Shown: positions 1-5,320, numbered from the stretch's first letter. The stretch: DNA of 6,658 bases from Ruminococcus sp. UBA7014 (GCA_002449575.1 DJXC01000036.1:1-6658); one strand, 5' to 3'. Notes: generated from the sequence alone by a model not told the origin. Program-made: numbers and translations.

Positions 1-14
1 ACATAATGAGCCAT
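1..14 (-). CDS. Start of a PrgI-family T4SS protein (partial, runs off window)
   Basis: Only the first four codons (M-A-H-Y) and part of a fifth are present on the minus strand. The ATG at 14-12 sits behind a good ribosome binding site (GAGGTGAAAA, 15-24), and the TrbL stop at 25-27 is immediately upstream, so the two genes are operonic. In Firmicutes conjugative elements of the Tn1549/CTn type, the gene after the CD1112-like TrbL protein is usually a small PrgI-family membrane protein whose start resembles this one. The family call rests on gene order and four residues, so it is an inference. That a gene starts here is well supported. Confidence 0.5.
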
Positions 15-24
15 TTTTCACCTC

Positions 25-972
25 TTATCGAGCATTAAAGACACTTTTGCTGATTGCTCCAGTTCGCAGGATTGTGAACACTAGTGCCGCTGTATATCCC
101 AGTAACATAGCCATCTGCATGATAATTCCTCCGTCACCTGAGTTGAGTGTTGTAATGACGTTTGCAAACAGCGTTTTGAAGATTGCCAGAGCAATGATAA
201 TGAAAAATCCCTGAAACGATAATGCAAGAAGCTGTTTAATCCAGTTTTTACCGATACTGCTCCATTCGCCCTCATTCATCATAGCGGCAATCGGAATCGG
301 AGCGACACCAAGATACATAAAAACTTCTATAATCCGGCTTGCAAGCGTGATGATGATTGCCACAATCAGAATCATCACACCATGATGTACAATCAGCGAA
401 ATGAACCATACAGTCATGAGTTCGCTCAGTTCGAGCGTATCCAGAGCCGAAAGTTTCAGTTCCAGCGGAGTTGAGATATATTTTCCTCCTCCGAACAGCG
501 TGGTCAAGCCGTTTGAACATACATTTGTGCCGAATGAGAACAGTCCCGAAGCGATATAGAAAACTTTGGAAACCAGAATCACTCCGCACAGACACTTAAT
601 TATCCACTTGATGAAGATAGAATCATCAAAATCCTTGAAATTATTTCCACGCAGGACAGTCTGAATCAGGTCACTCAACAGGACAATCGTCAGGATAAAG
701 CCGCCAATCGGCACGACAACATTGTTGCAAAGTGTTTCAATTGTTGTCCAGATGTGAGTGCCTGAGCCTCCGGCATTTCCAGTAAAGTCAGCCGGATGTC
801 CTGTTAAAAAAATTCCAATCAAGCCATTATCTCCGGTTGTTTTATCAAACGTATCCGTCAAAAGACTGGAAATGCCGTCAAACTGTGACTTGATACCGTT
901 CCGGAACAGGTTCACACACCAATCCTGTAAACTGCTGATGGCATCACTGACAACTCCCATAAAATTCACCAT
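25..972 (-). CDS. TrbL/VirB6-like conjugal transfer membrane protein (CD1112-like)
   Basis: This is a polytopic inner-membrane component of a Gram-positive type IV secretion system, expected to help form the DNA translocation channel. The 315-aa product has a polar, partly amphipathic N-terminus (1-80) with a Gly-rich stretch near 67-71. Hydrophobic segments follow at about 85-103, 121-141, 185-210, 215-232, 248-270 and 283-301. The topology, the conserved-looking VAPIPIAAM segment near 223-231 and the following PrgI-like start match the CD1112-type VirB6/TrbL proteins of clostridial ICEs. Two starts are possible. ATG 972 has only a weak purine-rich upstream stretch. ATG 960 (fifth residue) has GGTGA five bases upstream and is as likely. 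No terminator separates this gene from the integrase upstream on the same strand, and the usual upstream neighbours (VirD4, Maff2) are not intact here. Confidence 0.85.
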   Translation of the reverse strand: MVNFMGVVSDAISSLQDWCVNLFRNGIKSQFDGISSLLTDTFDKTTGDNGLIGIFLTGHPADFTGNAGGSGTHIWTTIETLCNNVVVPIGGFILTIVLLSDLIQTVLRGNNFKDFDDSIFIKWIIKCLCGVILVSKVFYIASGLFSFGTNVCSNGLTTLFGGGKYISTPLELKLSALDTLELSELMTVWFISLIVHHGVMILIVAIIITLASRIIEVFMYLGVAPIPIAAMMNEGEWSSIGKNWIKQLLALSFQGFFIIIALAIFKTLFANVITTLNSGDGGIIMQMAMLLGYTAALVFTILRTGAISKSVFNAR

Positions 973-1025
973 TCTTTCTCTAACTTCCGCCCCAGTGGTG
1001 GTATCAGTGATAACGTAAAATAGCC
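966..1025 (-). pseudogene. Possible 3' remnant of a Maff2-family gene upstream of trbL
   Basis: On the minus strand an open frame ends with TGA at 968-966, five bases before the ATG at 960. Its last residues read TLSLIPPLGRKLEKEW. The L-I-P-x-L-G segment resembles the C-terminus of Maff2-family small membrane proteins, which normally sit directly upstream of CD1112-like trbL. Further upstream (above about 1016) the frame becomes A/T-rich and loses resemblance, as expected if an insertion replaced the rest of the gene. This is inference from a very short match and expected gene order. The stretch could be plain intergenic DNA. Confidence 0.27.
1002..1012. repeat. 11-bp palindrome at the integrase/trbL junction
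   Basis: TATCAGTGATA is a perfect odd-length inverted repeat lying between the integrase stop and the trbL start. Tyrosine recombinase core sites often consist of short inverted recombinase-binding arms around a crossover region, so this could mark part of an attachment site. No second copy of the surrounding sequence exists in the window, so the role is unproven. Confidence 0.3.
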
Positions 1026-1041
1026 GTTTTTATCATAAAAA

Positions 1042-1058
1042 GGGGTATAAATGGGGTA
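1042..1058. repeat. Two GGGGTA direct repeats, 11 bp apart, beside the integrase stop
   Basis: GGGGTA occurs at 1042-1047 and again at 1053-1058, so the copies lie on the same DNA face one helical turn apart, just outside the 3' end of the integrase gene. Short direct repeats next to an integrase with an AP2-like arm-binding domain are typical arm-type sites in ICEs and phages. No matching pair was seen elsewhere in the window. Confidence 0.4.
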
Positions 1059-1066
1059 ATAAGTTT

Positions 1067-2170
1067 TTATTTTAATCTGTTGACTTCTGCAAGACGGTCA
1101 GCAATGGACAGATGTGTATATTCAAGCGTGATGTCATAATCTTCATGCCCTGCAAGCTCCTGTAACATAGCAGGCGATACTTTCAAAGCGGTTAATCTTG
1201 TAATATAAGTGTGCCGACAGCAATAAGGTGTAATGACTTCACGGATTTGCAGAGTTTCTCTTTTTTCTTTCCATACGGTATAGAAATTTGCTTTATCTCC
1301 ATAATAAGCGATTCTGTCTTTTGGTTCGTTCTTCATCATCCAGTCCAGCACAGGAATGATTTTATCCGGAAGAATGATTTTTCTTCTCTTTCCTTTTTCG
1401 GTCTTGATGCCGCCTGTCATATACTGTTCATCAAGATGCACGTTTTCTTTCAGGATTGTCAGCAGTTCGCCCGGTCTGATGCCCGTGTACAGCATGACCA
1501 GCATCTGCGCTGTGATTGGTGTCGTTTCTGTGTGATAATCATTCCAAAGCGTTTCTATTTCGTCCTCTGTTAGGATTTCACGCTCTGTTTTTTCGAGTTT
1601 CGGAAGCTGGATATGTATTGCCTTGTTCCGGTCAACAACATCATCACGGATAGCAATCTTATAAAAGTGTGATAACAGATTTTTGATTTCTTTCTTCGTG
1701 TAATAGCTGTTTCCGCAGGTGTCTGTAATTTCCTGCAACTCTGAAACAGTCAGGTCATCAATCCAGCGGTATTCTATAGAATCCTGTATTTTCTTCCATG
1801 CGCCCCGATAAGTGTTCTGCTTGGCTCTGGAAAGATTCTCAGCCACACTCTGAAAACGCTCCCACAGAATTCCGACTGTGATGTGTTTCTGTGCTTTTGT
1901 ACCGTTCCGGAGTCCGGACAGATATTCCAGAGCATCTTTTTTGGTGCGGAAACCGTATTTTCTGATGCGTTTCCGTTTTGTCTTTCCGTCCTTTTTGTAA
2001 TAGCCGAGTGTCGCTTCTGCCGCCCATGTTCCGGCTGGCATCTTGTAAATGCTTCCCTGTCCGTTGCCTCGCTTCTTGGTGTTTCTGGGAGTGGTTTCCT
2101 GTTTTCTGCCGCACCAGTTGCAGAACAGACTTTTATCTGGTATTTCTTTTTTGCATTTGATGCATTTCAT
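1067..2170 (-). CDS. int: Tyrosine recombinase/integrase with N-terminal zinc ribbon
   Basis: This is a site-specific recombinase of the phage/Tn916 integrase type, catalysing integration and, with an excision factor, excision of the element. Domains in the 367-aa protein: a zinc ribbon (C3, C6, C17, C20; CxxC-x10-CxxC); a basic AP2-like arm-binding domain, about 35-85; a SAM-like core-binding domain, about 95-180; and the catalytic domain, about 190-360. Catalytic residues by motif are R232 (TGIRPGE), K256 (beta-hairpin, GGIKTEKG), R319 (CCRHTY), H342 (AGHEDY) and nucleophile Y351 (EYTHL). The R319-H342 and H342-Y351 spacings are 23 and 9, as in XerD. The position usually His three residues before R319 is Y316. 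The start at 2170 has an AGAGGTGAT ribosome binding site seven bases upstream. Transcription likely comes from its own promoter at 2190-2218. It is co-oriented with trbL, with no terminator between them. Length and motifs suggest an intact enzyme. Confidence 0.93.
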   Translation of the reverse strand: MKCIKCKKEIPDKSLFCNWCGRKQETTPRNTKKRGNGQGSIYKMPAGTWAAEATLGYYKKDGKTKRKRIRKYGFRTKKDALEYLSGLRNGTKAQKHITVGILWERFQSVAENLSRAKQNTYRGAWKKIQDSIEYRWIDDLTVSELQEITDTCGNSYYTKKEIKNLLSHFYKIAIRDDVVDRNKAIHIQLPKLEKTEREILTEDEIETLWNDYHTETTPITAQMLVMLYTGIRPGELLTILKENVHLDEQYMTGGIKTEKGKRRKIILPDKIIPVLDWMMKNEPKDRIAYYGDKANFYTVWKEKRETLQIREVITPYCCRHTYITRLTALKVSPAMLQELAGHEDYDITLEYTHLSIADRLAEVNRLK

Positions 2171-2189
2171 ATGATATCACCTCTTTATC

Positions 2190-2218
2190 AGCATACTATA
2201 AAAAACCGGATTTGTCAA
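2190..2218 (-). promoter_or_regulatory. Integrase promoter with -35 inside a terminator hairpin
   Basis: On the minus strand TTGACA (2218-2213) is followed after exactly 17 bases by TATGCT (2195-2190), which matches the -10 consensus at four of six positions. Transcription would start near 2183, about 13 bases before the integrase ATG and just upstream of its ribosome binding site. The -35 spans the loop and one arm of the hairpin at 2205-2232. An alternative -10, TATAGT at 2200-2195, has unsuitable spacing. Confidence 0.55.
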
Positions 2219-2232
2219 CTGGCAAATCCGGT
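2205..2232 (-). terminator. Rho-independent terminator of the repressor operon (possibly bidirectional)
   Basis: A perfect 10-bp stem (ACCGGATTTG, 2205-2214, with CAAATCCGGT, 2223-2232) encloses an 8-base loop. On the minus strand the stem is followed by a run of T (A-run 2200-2204 on the plus strand), ending the repressor/194-aa transcript. On the plus strand it is followed by TAATATTTTTATTTTTT, so it may also stop rightward transcription. It separates the repressor operon from the integrase gene. Confidence 0.85.
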
Positions 2233-2239
2233 AATATTT

Positions 2240-2824
2240 TTATTTTTTCAATTTCAATCGATAGGAACGCCCTTCTTTTTCTTTTATGATTCTATCATCA
2301 TCTTCCAATTCTTTCACATAATCGCGTACCAGTGAGGCAAAGTCTTTAGGGAACTGTTTTACTAATTCTGACTGTAGAATGCTTTCTTGGCTTTCCAGTA
2401 TTTGAATAACTCTAAATTCCATTTCTTTTATTTTTTTATCGTATTCTTCAGTGCGTGCGATACTATTTTTTGTTTGTTCCATGCTTTTCAGAATGCTTTC
2501 TGTAACCATAGAATGAAAGTACCTTTGAAAATAAATTCCTTGTTTTGAAAATTCATGTTCATACTGTTCGCATGAGTAAAGACACTTTTCGTAGGAAGAT
2601 AGTGCATAATCAGCATCCTGAATCTGCTTTCTTAATTCTATTTCAATATTAGAACATTGCTTTACAAAATCAGGATGATATGTCATCCAACCAAACGGAA
2701 TACCTTCTATGGTAAGAGAATTTTCTATTTCATTACCTGAAAGTTGCCGATTGTGCTGTGCTTGTTTTAAATCTCTTTTCACTTTTCTTTTTTTCAGAAA
2801 ACTTTCAAAAAATCCCATGTTCAT
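2240..2824 (-). CDS. Unrecognised 194-aa protein, helical/coiled-coil with winged-helix-like C-terminus
   Basis: I do not recognise a family. The N-terminus is strongly basic (about 8-20, K/R-rich). A middle region (about 55-140) rich in E, Q, K and S looks long-helical or coiled-coil. The C-terminal part (about 138-194) reads as helices followed by a charged beta-hairpin (DDDRIIKEKEGRSYRLKLK), the pattern of a winged-helix DNA-binding domain. The start overlaps the repressor stop as ATGA (2821-2824), implying translational coupling. The ATG at 2818 (third residue) is nine bases from the GGAAGG ribosome binding site and is an equally good start. A strong terminator follows. Context suggests a partner, antirepressor or second regulator of the element's switch, by inference only. 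The gene is visibly more A/T-rich than the integrase and the rightward genes. Confidence 0.8.
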   Translation of the reverse strand: MNMGFFESFLKKRKVKRDLKQAQHNRQLSGNEIENSLTIEGIPFGWMTYHPDFVKQCSNIEIELRKQIQDADYALSSYEKCLYSCEQYEHEFSKQGIYFQRYFHSMVTESILKSMEQTKNSIARTEEYDKKIKEMEFRVIQILESQESILQSELVKQFPKDFASLVRDYVKELEDDDRIIKEKEGRSYRLKLKK

Positions 2825-3489
2825 GTACCTTCCTTTAATTTTTGTGTAGTGAGGTTCATGATTTCAAGTTTATCATCAAAGTCAAGTTTTTCAAATCGTT
2901 TCAAGAATTCCGTTGTAAATTTATCCATCTGTGGAGTGTCGCTTAAGTTTGACCCAATAGTTACATTTCCTGTGTTCCCACTGTTATTATCTCCGATAAT
3001 ATCACCTGATTTGAAAAAGTGTTCTGTGGGTTCATCTGTATATCCCAGAATATAGTCAACGGAACATCCGAGATAATCAGCAATCCTATCAAACGCAATT
3101 GAACTTATTCCTTGCGTTTCATCCCATTGATTCAAATCTTCCATAGCCAGTGAAATTTCTGATGTAATTTCAGACATGGATTTACATTGTTCCATACATA
3201 ATTTTTTGATTCTTTCTTTTACCAGCCATACATTAGGAACATACCTATGCTCTCTTATATCTTTTTTTCGTCTTCTCGGTGCAGGTGTGGGGTCACTTGT
3301 TCTGTCAAGGAGGTAATCAGTAGAAACATTAAAATAATCAGCAACCGCAAGTAAGATTTCTCCGTTTGGTACAGCACCATTTTTCCACTTGGTGACAGTT
3401 GCAGAAGATACACCTATTTCTTTTCCTACGGGATTTGGCTTCTTGCCCATACTACTACATAATTTCTCGAATTTATCCCAATATGTCAT
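2821..3489 (-). CDS. Tandem-HTH XRE-family repressor of the element
   Basis: This is a probable CI-like master repressor that keeps the element quiescent. With the ATG at 3489 the product is 222 aa. It has a first XRE/HTH_3 domain (about 5-62, with GKEIGVSSATVTKWKNG), a basic linker (RRRKK, about 72-76) and a second, more divergent HTH-like domain (about 87-152, ending CSVDYILGYTDEP). A flexible Asn/Gly-rich stretch (about 164-181) and a helical C-terminus that may dimerise follow. No S24/LexA-type peptidase Ser-Lys motif is visible, so RecA-stimulated self-cleavage is unlikely. The ATG at 3489 is preferred over the in-frame GTG at 3498, because the GTG lies inside the AGGAGGTG ribosome binding site and the ATG is eight bases downstream of it. 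It is divergent from the Cro-like gene at 3733, with operator half-sites between them. Confidence 0.85.
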   Translation of the reverse strand: MTYWDKFEKLCSSMGKKPNPVGKEIGVSSATVTKWKNGAVPNGEILLAVADYFNVSTDYLLDRTSDPTPAPRRRKKDIREHRYVPNVWLVKERIKKLCMEQCKSMSEITSEISLAMEDLNQWDETQGISSIAFDRIADYLGCSVDYILGYTDEPTEHFFKSGDIIGDNNSGNTGNVTIGSNLSDTPQMDKFTTEFLKRFEKLDFDDKLEIMNLTTQKLKEGT

Positions 3490-3561
3490 ATTAGACACCT
3501 CCTCTATTATTTTGGTAAAAATGCTACAATCAGCCTGTTGAAATATAGTTATATATACAAA

Positions 3562-3579
3562 TTCTTACCCGAATAAGAA
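3562..3579. repeat. Inverted repeat TTCTTA...TAAGAA upstream of the rightward promoter
   Basis: TTCTTA (3562-3567) and TAAGAA (3574-3579) form a 6-bp inverted repeat with a 6-base centre, just upstream of the -35 at 3587. It differs in sequence from the TTTACCA sites and could bind the Cro-like protein or another regulator. Chance occurrence in A/T-rich DNA is possible. Confidence 0.3.
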
Positions 3580-3586
3580 ATTTGCC

Positions 3587-3615
3587 TTGACAATGTGACT
3601 TAGGTATGGTATAAT
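3587..3615 (+). promoter_or_regulatory. Consensus sigma-A promoter for the rightward operon
   Basis: TTGACA (3587-3592), a 17-base spacer and TATAAT (3610-3615) match the sigma-A consensus exactly, and TGG at 3607-3609 adds an extended -10. Transcription would begin near 3622, giving a leader of about 110 nt before the TTG start at 3733. Such a strong promoter implies that it is normally held off by a repressor. Confidence 0.85.
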
Positions 3616-3628
3616 ATTACCATGGTAA
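3606..3628. promoter_or_regulatory. Overlapping operator palindromes on the -10 and start site
   Basis: ATGGTATAATATTACCAT (3606-3623) is an inverted repeat with arms ATGGTA/TACCAT flanking part of the -10. The perfect 12-bp palindrome TTACCATGGTAA (3617-3628) overlaps it and covers the start site. Three alternating half-sites therefore blanket the core promoter. This is the expected target of the tandem-HTH repressor, the Cro-like protein, or both. Confidence 0.65.
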
Positions 3629-3732
3629 ACGAAATTTAGAAAAGACAAAATAATCAAATAGGAGAACCCATTTATATTTATTAATATTATAACACAAAAG
3701 TTTACCAAAGTCAATAGAAAGGGGAAATTTTT

Positions 3733-3957
3733 TTGAAAAACAATTATCTGAAAGACGTGAGAACTGCGAAGGGTATTACACAGGAAAGTGTCGCAAATCA
3801 TGTTGGTGTAACAAAATCGTATATCAGCCGTGTAGAGCATGGTACAAAAGATATGTCCTTTTCGCTGGCTACTGAAATCGCTGATTTTCTGAATGTGTCA
3901 CTTGATGAAATCGCAGGCAGACAGAAACCTGAATCCAGTCCAAATATCAAAAACTGA
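3733..3957 (+). CDS. Small XRE-family (Cro-like) regulator
   Basis: A 74-aa DNA-binding protein made almost entirely of one XRE/HTH_3 domain (about 5-62). The helix-turn-helix spans about 16-38 (TQESVANHVGVTKSYISRVE) and is followed by the typical helix SLDEIAGR. It starts with TTG at 3733, eight bases after a GGGG-type ribosome binding site (3721-3724). No ATG gives the whole domain. It is the first gene of the rightward transcript, divergent from the tandem-HTH repressor, so it likely acts as the opposing regulator, as Cro does in phages. The role is inferred from layout. The fold is clear from sequence. Confidence 0.87.
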   Translation: MKNNYLKDVRTAKGITQESVANHVGVTKSYISRVEHGTKDMSFSLATEIADFLNVSLDEIAGRQKPESSPNIKN

Positions 3958-3972
3958 AAGAAGGCGATTTTT

Positions 3973-4227
3973 ATGAAACCTAAAGCTATGACCCTCGAAG
4001 AACTCAAAGCACTCGATAAGGAAATGCTTGTTCCGGCAGAAGTCGCACCGATTCTCGGTGTCGGGCAGTACAGCATCAATGTTCAGGTGAAAGAGGATAA
4101 GCAATCAGGAAAGAACAGTTTCTGCTTTCCGACAATCCTTATCAGAACACGGGTGCTGATTCCCAGAAGACCGTTTATCAAGGCATTAGAGGGAGAATCA
4201 GAAAAGCAGGAATTCTCTGGTGCATAA
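3973..4227 (+). CDS. Excisionase-like small HTH protein
   Basis: An 84-aa protein with the core pattern LVPAEVAPILGV (about 19-30), a middle segment ending SFCFPTILIRTRVLIPRRPF, and a basic C-terminal helix. This resembles the HTH_17/AlpA-like winged-helix proteins used as excisionases in phages and ICEs: a helix-turn-helix that opens with a V-P-A/D-V-A motif, then a short beta wing (RTRVLIPR). It lies 15 bases after the Cro-like gene, with a GAAGG ribosome binding site (3960-3964), so it is in the same operon. As a small DNA-bending protein in an integrase-bearing element it is the best recombination-directionality-factor candidate in the window. It could instead be a transcriptional regulator. 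Confidence 0.8.
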   Translation: MKPKAMTLEELKALDKEMLVPAEVAPILGVGQYSINVQVKEDKQSGKNSFCFPTILIRTRVLIPRRPFIKALEGESEKQEFSGA

Positions 4228-4398
4228 CCCTCTCTACATATCTCCTGGGCATGAGATGTAAAACTATCCGCCCACCACACAGCAACGGCAAAGCAACGAC
4301 TGGAGCGACCGAGAGGAAACCCCAGCAGGCGCACAGCGTGAGATTGTCCGGAGCTGAATGCTTAAATCTACTGATAACGAAAGTGAGGTAATTTGATT
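4228..4398 (+). other. 171-nt inter-gene segment: structured RNA candidate or short ORF
   Basis: No gene of ordinary length is seen between the excisionase-like gene and the 208-aa gene. The stretch is richer in G and C than its surroundings and can form short helices: TGGGC (4246-4250) with GCCCA (4270-4274), CTGG near 4300 with CCAG near 4321-4325, and CGC-ACA-GCG near 4331-4338. It also contains a 46-codon open frame (4251-4391). A weak promoter-like pair, TTGTCC (4344-4349) and TCTACT (4367-4372) with 17 bases between, could serve the next gene. I could not match it to a known RNA class. Confidence 0.4.
4251..4391 (+). CDS. Possible 46-aa basic peptide
   Basis: The frame runs from ATG at 4251 to TAA at 4389-4391. 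The product has nine Arg/Lys residues and only two acidic ones, with a Thr/Gly-rich middle and the C-terminal stretch LSGAECLNLLITKVR. The stop sits just before the start of the next gene, which is operon-like spacing. Against a real gene, no good ribosome binding site precedes the ATG, and the same bases form short helices, so the frame could be an accidental reading of an RNA element. I do not recognise a characterised family. Confidence 0.27.
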   Translation: MRCKTIRPPHSNGKATTGATERKPQQAHSVRLSGAECLNLLITKVR

Positions 4399-5025
4399 AT
4401 GTTAATCAGTGAATTTGAAAACCTGACGGGGATTTATCCGTCAGCGAACCAGTATTCCGTAATTGAGAGATTCTACAGCGAATCCAAAGAGGACAAGCAC
4501 GAATTCTGCGAGAAGTACAAGTTTAATGCTGACTTCCTTGCAGAACGCATTCAGACAGCAGTCAACAAGCTCGAACAGGAAAGAGAAAAGGACTTTGCAA
4601 GCCGTCTCTATGAACTGAATTCCCGGATTGAGGAACTGGAAAAGGCTCTTGAAAGAGAACAGAAAACTTCTGCACACCTCCGCACACAGCTTGATGAAGA
4701 ACTTGACTGGCATCCGGCAGAACATACCGGAACGAATATGAAACAGTCCGATTATGAAGAACTCGCAAGCCAGCGTGTTGCTCCGGAAGATGAAGAAAAT
4801 GCGAAATATATGCTGTCTTCCCTGTTCGGATTTATCGAGGATTTGATTGTGATTCATCATCATGCGGAAACATTTGAGGTCAACAAATATCACAGAATCC
4901 GCCGGAAAGAGACTTATCAGCGTGACCCGTATTATGCCGCATCCGACTGGAACTATATCCGTTTCGACTGCGCCGGTATGCAGTGGGAGCTTGTCAACGG
5001 GGAGTTACTGTCCTATGAAGACTGA
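4399..5025 (+). CDS. Conserved ICE-type coiled-coil protein of unknown function
   Basis: A 208-aa soluble protein of a kind I have seen as hypothetical proteins on Firmicutes conjugative elements; no function is known to me. The N-terminal part (LISEFENLTGIYPS...YSVIERFYSES) is helical. It is followed by a coiled coil (about 45-98, rich in E/K/L/Q). A conserved-looking segment, ELDWHPAEHTGTN plus DYEEL (about 102-122), comes next, and the C-terminal domain ends DWNYIRFDCAGMQWELVNGEL. The ATG at 4399 is chosen: the GTGAGG ribosome binding site (4383-4388) is ten bases upstream, whereas the TTG at 4393 would be only four bases away. The next gene overlaps its end by 11 bases, implying coupled translation. 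No signal peptide or membrane segment is seen. Confidence 0.85.
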   Translation: MLISEFENLTGIYPSANQYSVIERFYSESKEDKHEFCEKYKFNADFLAERIQTAVNKLEQEREKDFASRLYELNSRIEELEKALEREQKTSAHLRTQLDEELDWHPAEHTGTNMKQSDYEELASQRVAPEDEENAKYMLSSLFGFIEDLIVIHHHAETFEVNKYHRIRRKETYQRDPYYAASDWNYIRFDCAGMQWELVNGELLSYED

Positions 5026-5308
5026 AAACCCTGCAATGCGGATTGCCGTCATCAAAATGCTGATTGTTCTGCTCAGTGCGGTTTTCGGACTGATTGGCTC
5101 AGCATGGATTCATGACATTTTCCTGATTGGCTTAGCCCTGTTCACTATCGGCCTGTGCATTTGGGTTCTGTGTCGGTTCTATGTTATGCACAAAGAGAAC
5201 AGCGAAGCCGAACAGAGACAGGAAAGCATTGCGCATGAACTGGAAGAAATGCAGGTACAGCGCGAAAACCTGTGGCAGGATATCCTGACACATCATTATC
5301 ATCTGTGA
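5015..5308 (+). CDS. Small two-TM membrane protein with C-terminal coiled coil
   Basis: A 97-aa protein. Two hydrophobic segments (about 13-31 and 35-55) are separated by a short WIHD turn, followed by a charged helical tail (about 58-90, E/Q/R-rich) predicted as a coiled coil. The expected topology is a membrane hairpin with the tail in the cytoplasm. The ATG at 5015 has GGGGAG ten bases upstream (4999-5004) and overlaps the previous gene by 11 bases. The frame extends upstream to 4862, but that part only shadows the 208-aa gene. The family is not recognised. Its place in the operon suggests an accessory ICE function such as entry exclusion or surface tethering, which is speculation. Confidence 0.75.
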   Translation: MKTENPAMRIAVIKMLIVLLSAVFGLIGSAWIHDIFLIGLALFTIGLCIWVLCRFYVMHKENSEAEQRQESIAHELEEMQVQRENLWQDILTHHYHL

Positions 5309-5320
5309 AAGGAGGTGAAC

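Larger units (their letters stand above)
3511..3709. promoter_or_regulatory. Divergent control region with TTTACCA operator half-sites
   Basis: TTTACCAAA occurs exactly at 3701-3709 on the plus strand and at 3519-3511 on the minus strand, placing one near the ribosome binding site of each divergent gene. The same half-site recurs as the arms of the central cluster at 3606-3629. Inverted half-sites around a divergent repressor/Cro pair are the usual layout for XRE-family operators. The leftward repressor promoter probably lies in the A/T-rich stretch 3540-3560, but I could not find a convincing -35/-10 pair. Confidence 0.5.

Noticed and set aside
1883..2335. 150-codon open frame on the plus strand
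   Set aside because: It runs antisense through the integrase zinc ribbon, the terminator and the integrase promoter; no start signal is seen.
3661..3692. Possible leader peptide behind GGAGA in the rightward transcript
   Set aside because: No ATG, GTG or TTG lies at a usable distance from GGAGA; only ATT is available, and the A/T-rich stretch shows no coding character.
4371..4383. CTGATAACGAAAG resembles a hammerhead ribozyme core
   Set aside because: The CUGANGA core needs G where A is found, and there is no stem II between the CUGA and GAAA parts, so the conserved architecture is absent.
4441..4893. 150-codon open frame on the minus strand
   Set aside because: It is antisense to the 208-aa coiled-coil gene. 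Its Phe/Leu/Cys-rich composition is the usual shadow of Glu/Lys-rich codons.
4862..5014. Upstream extension of the two-TM protein frame
   Set aside because: The sequence is an out-of-frame reading of the 208-aa gene. The ATG at 5015 has a ribosome binding site and begins right before the membrane segment.
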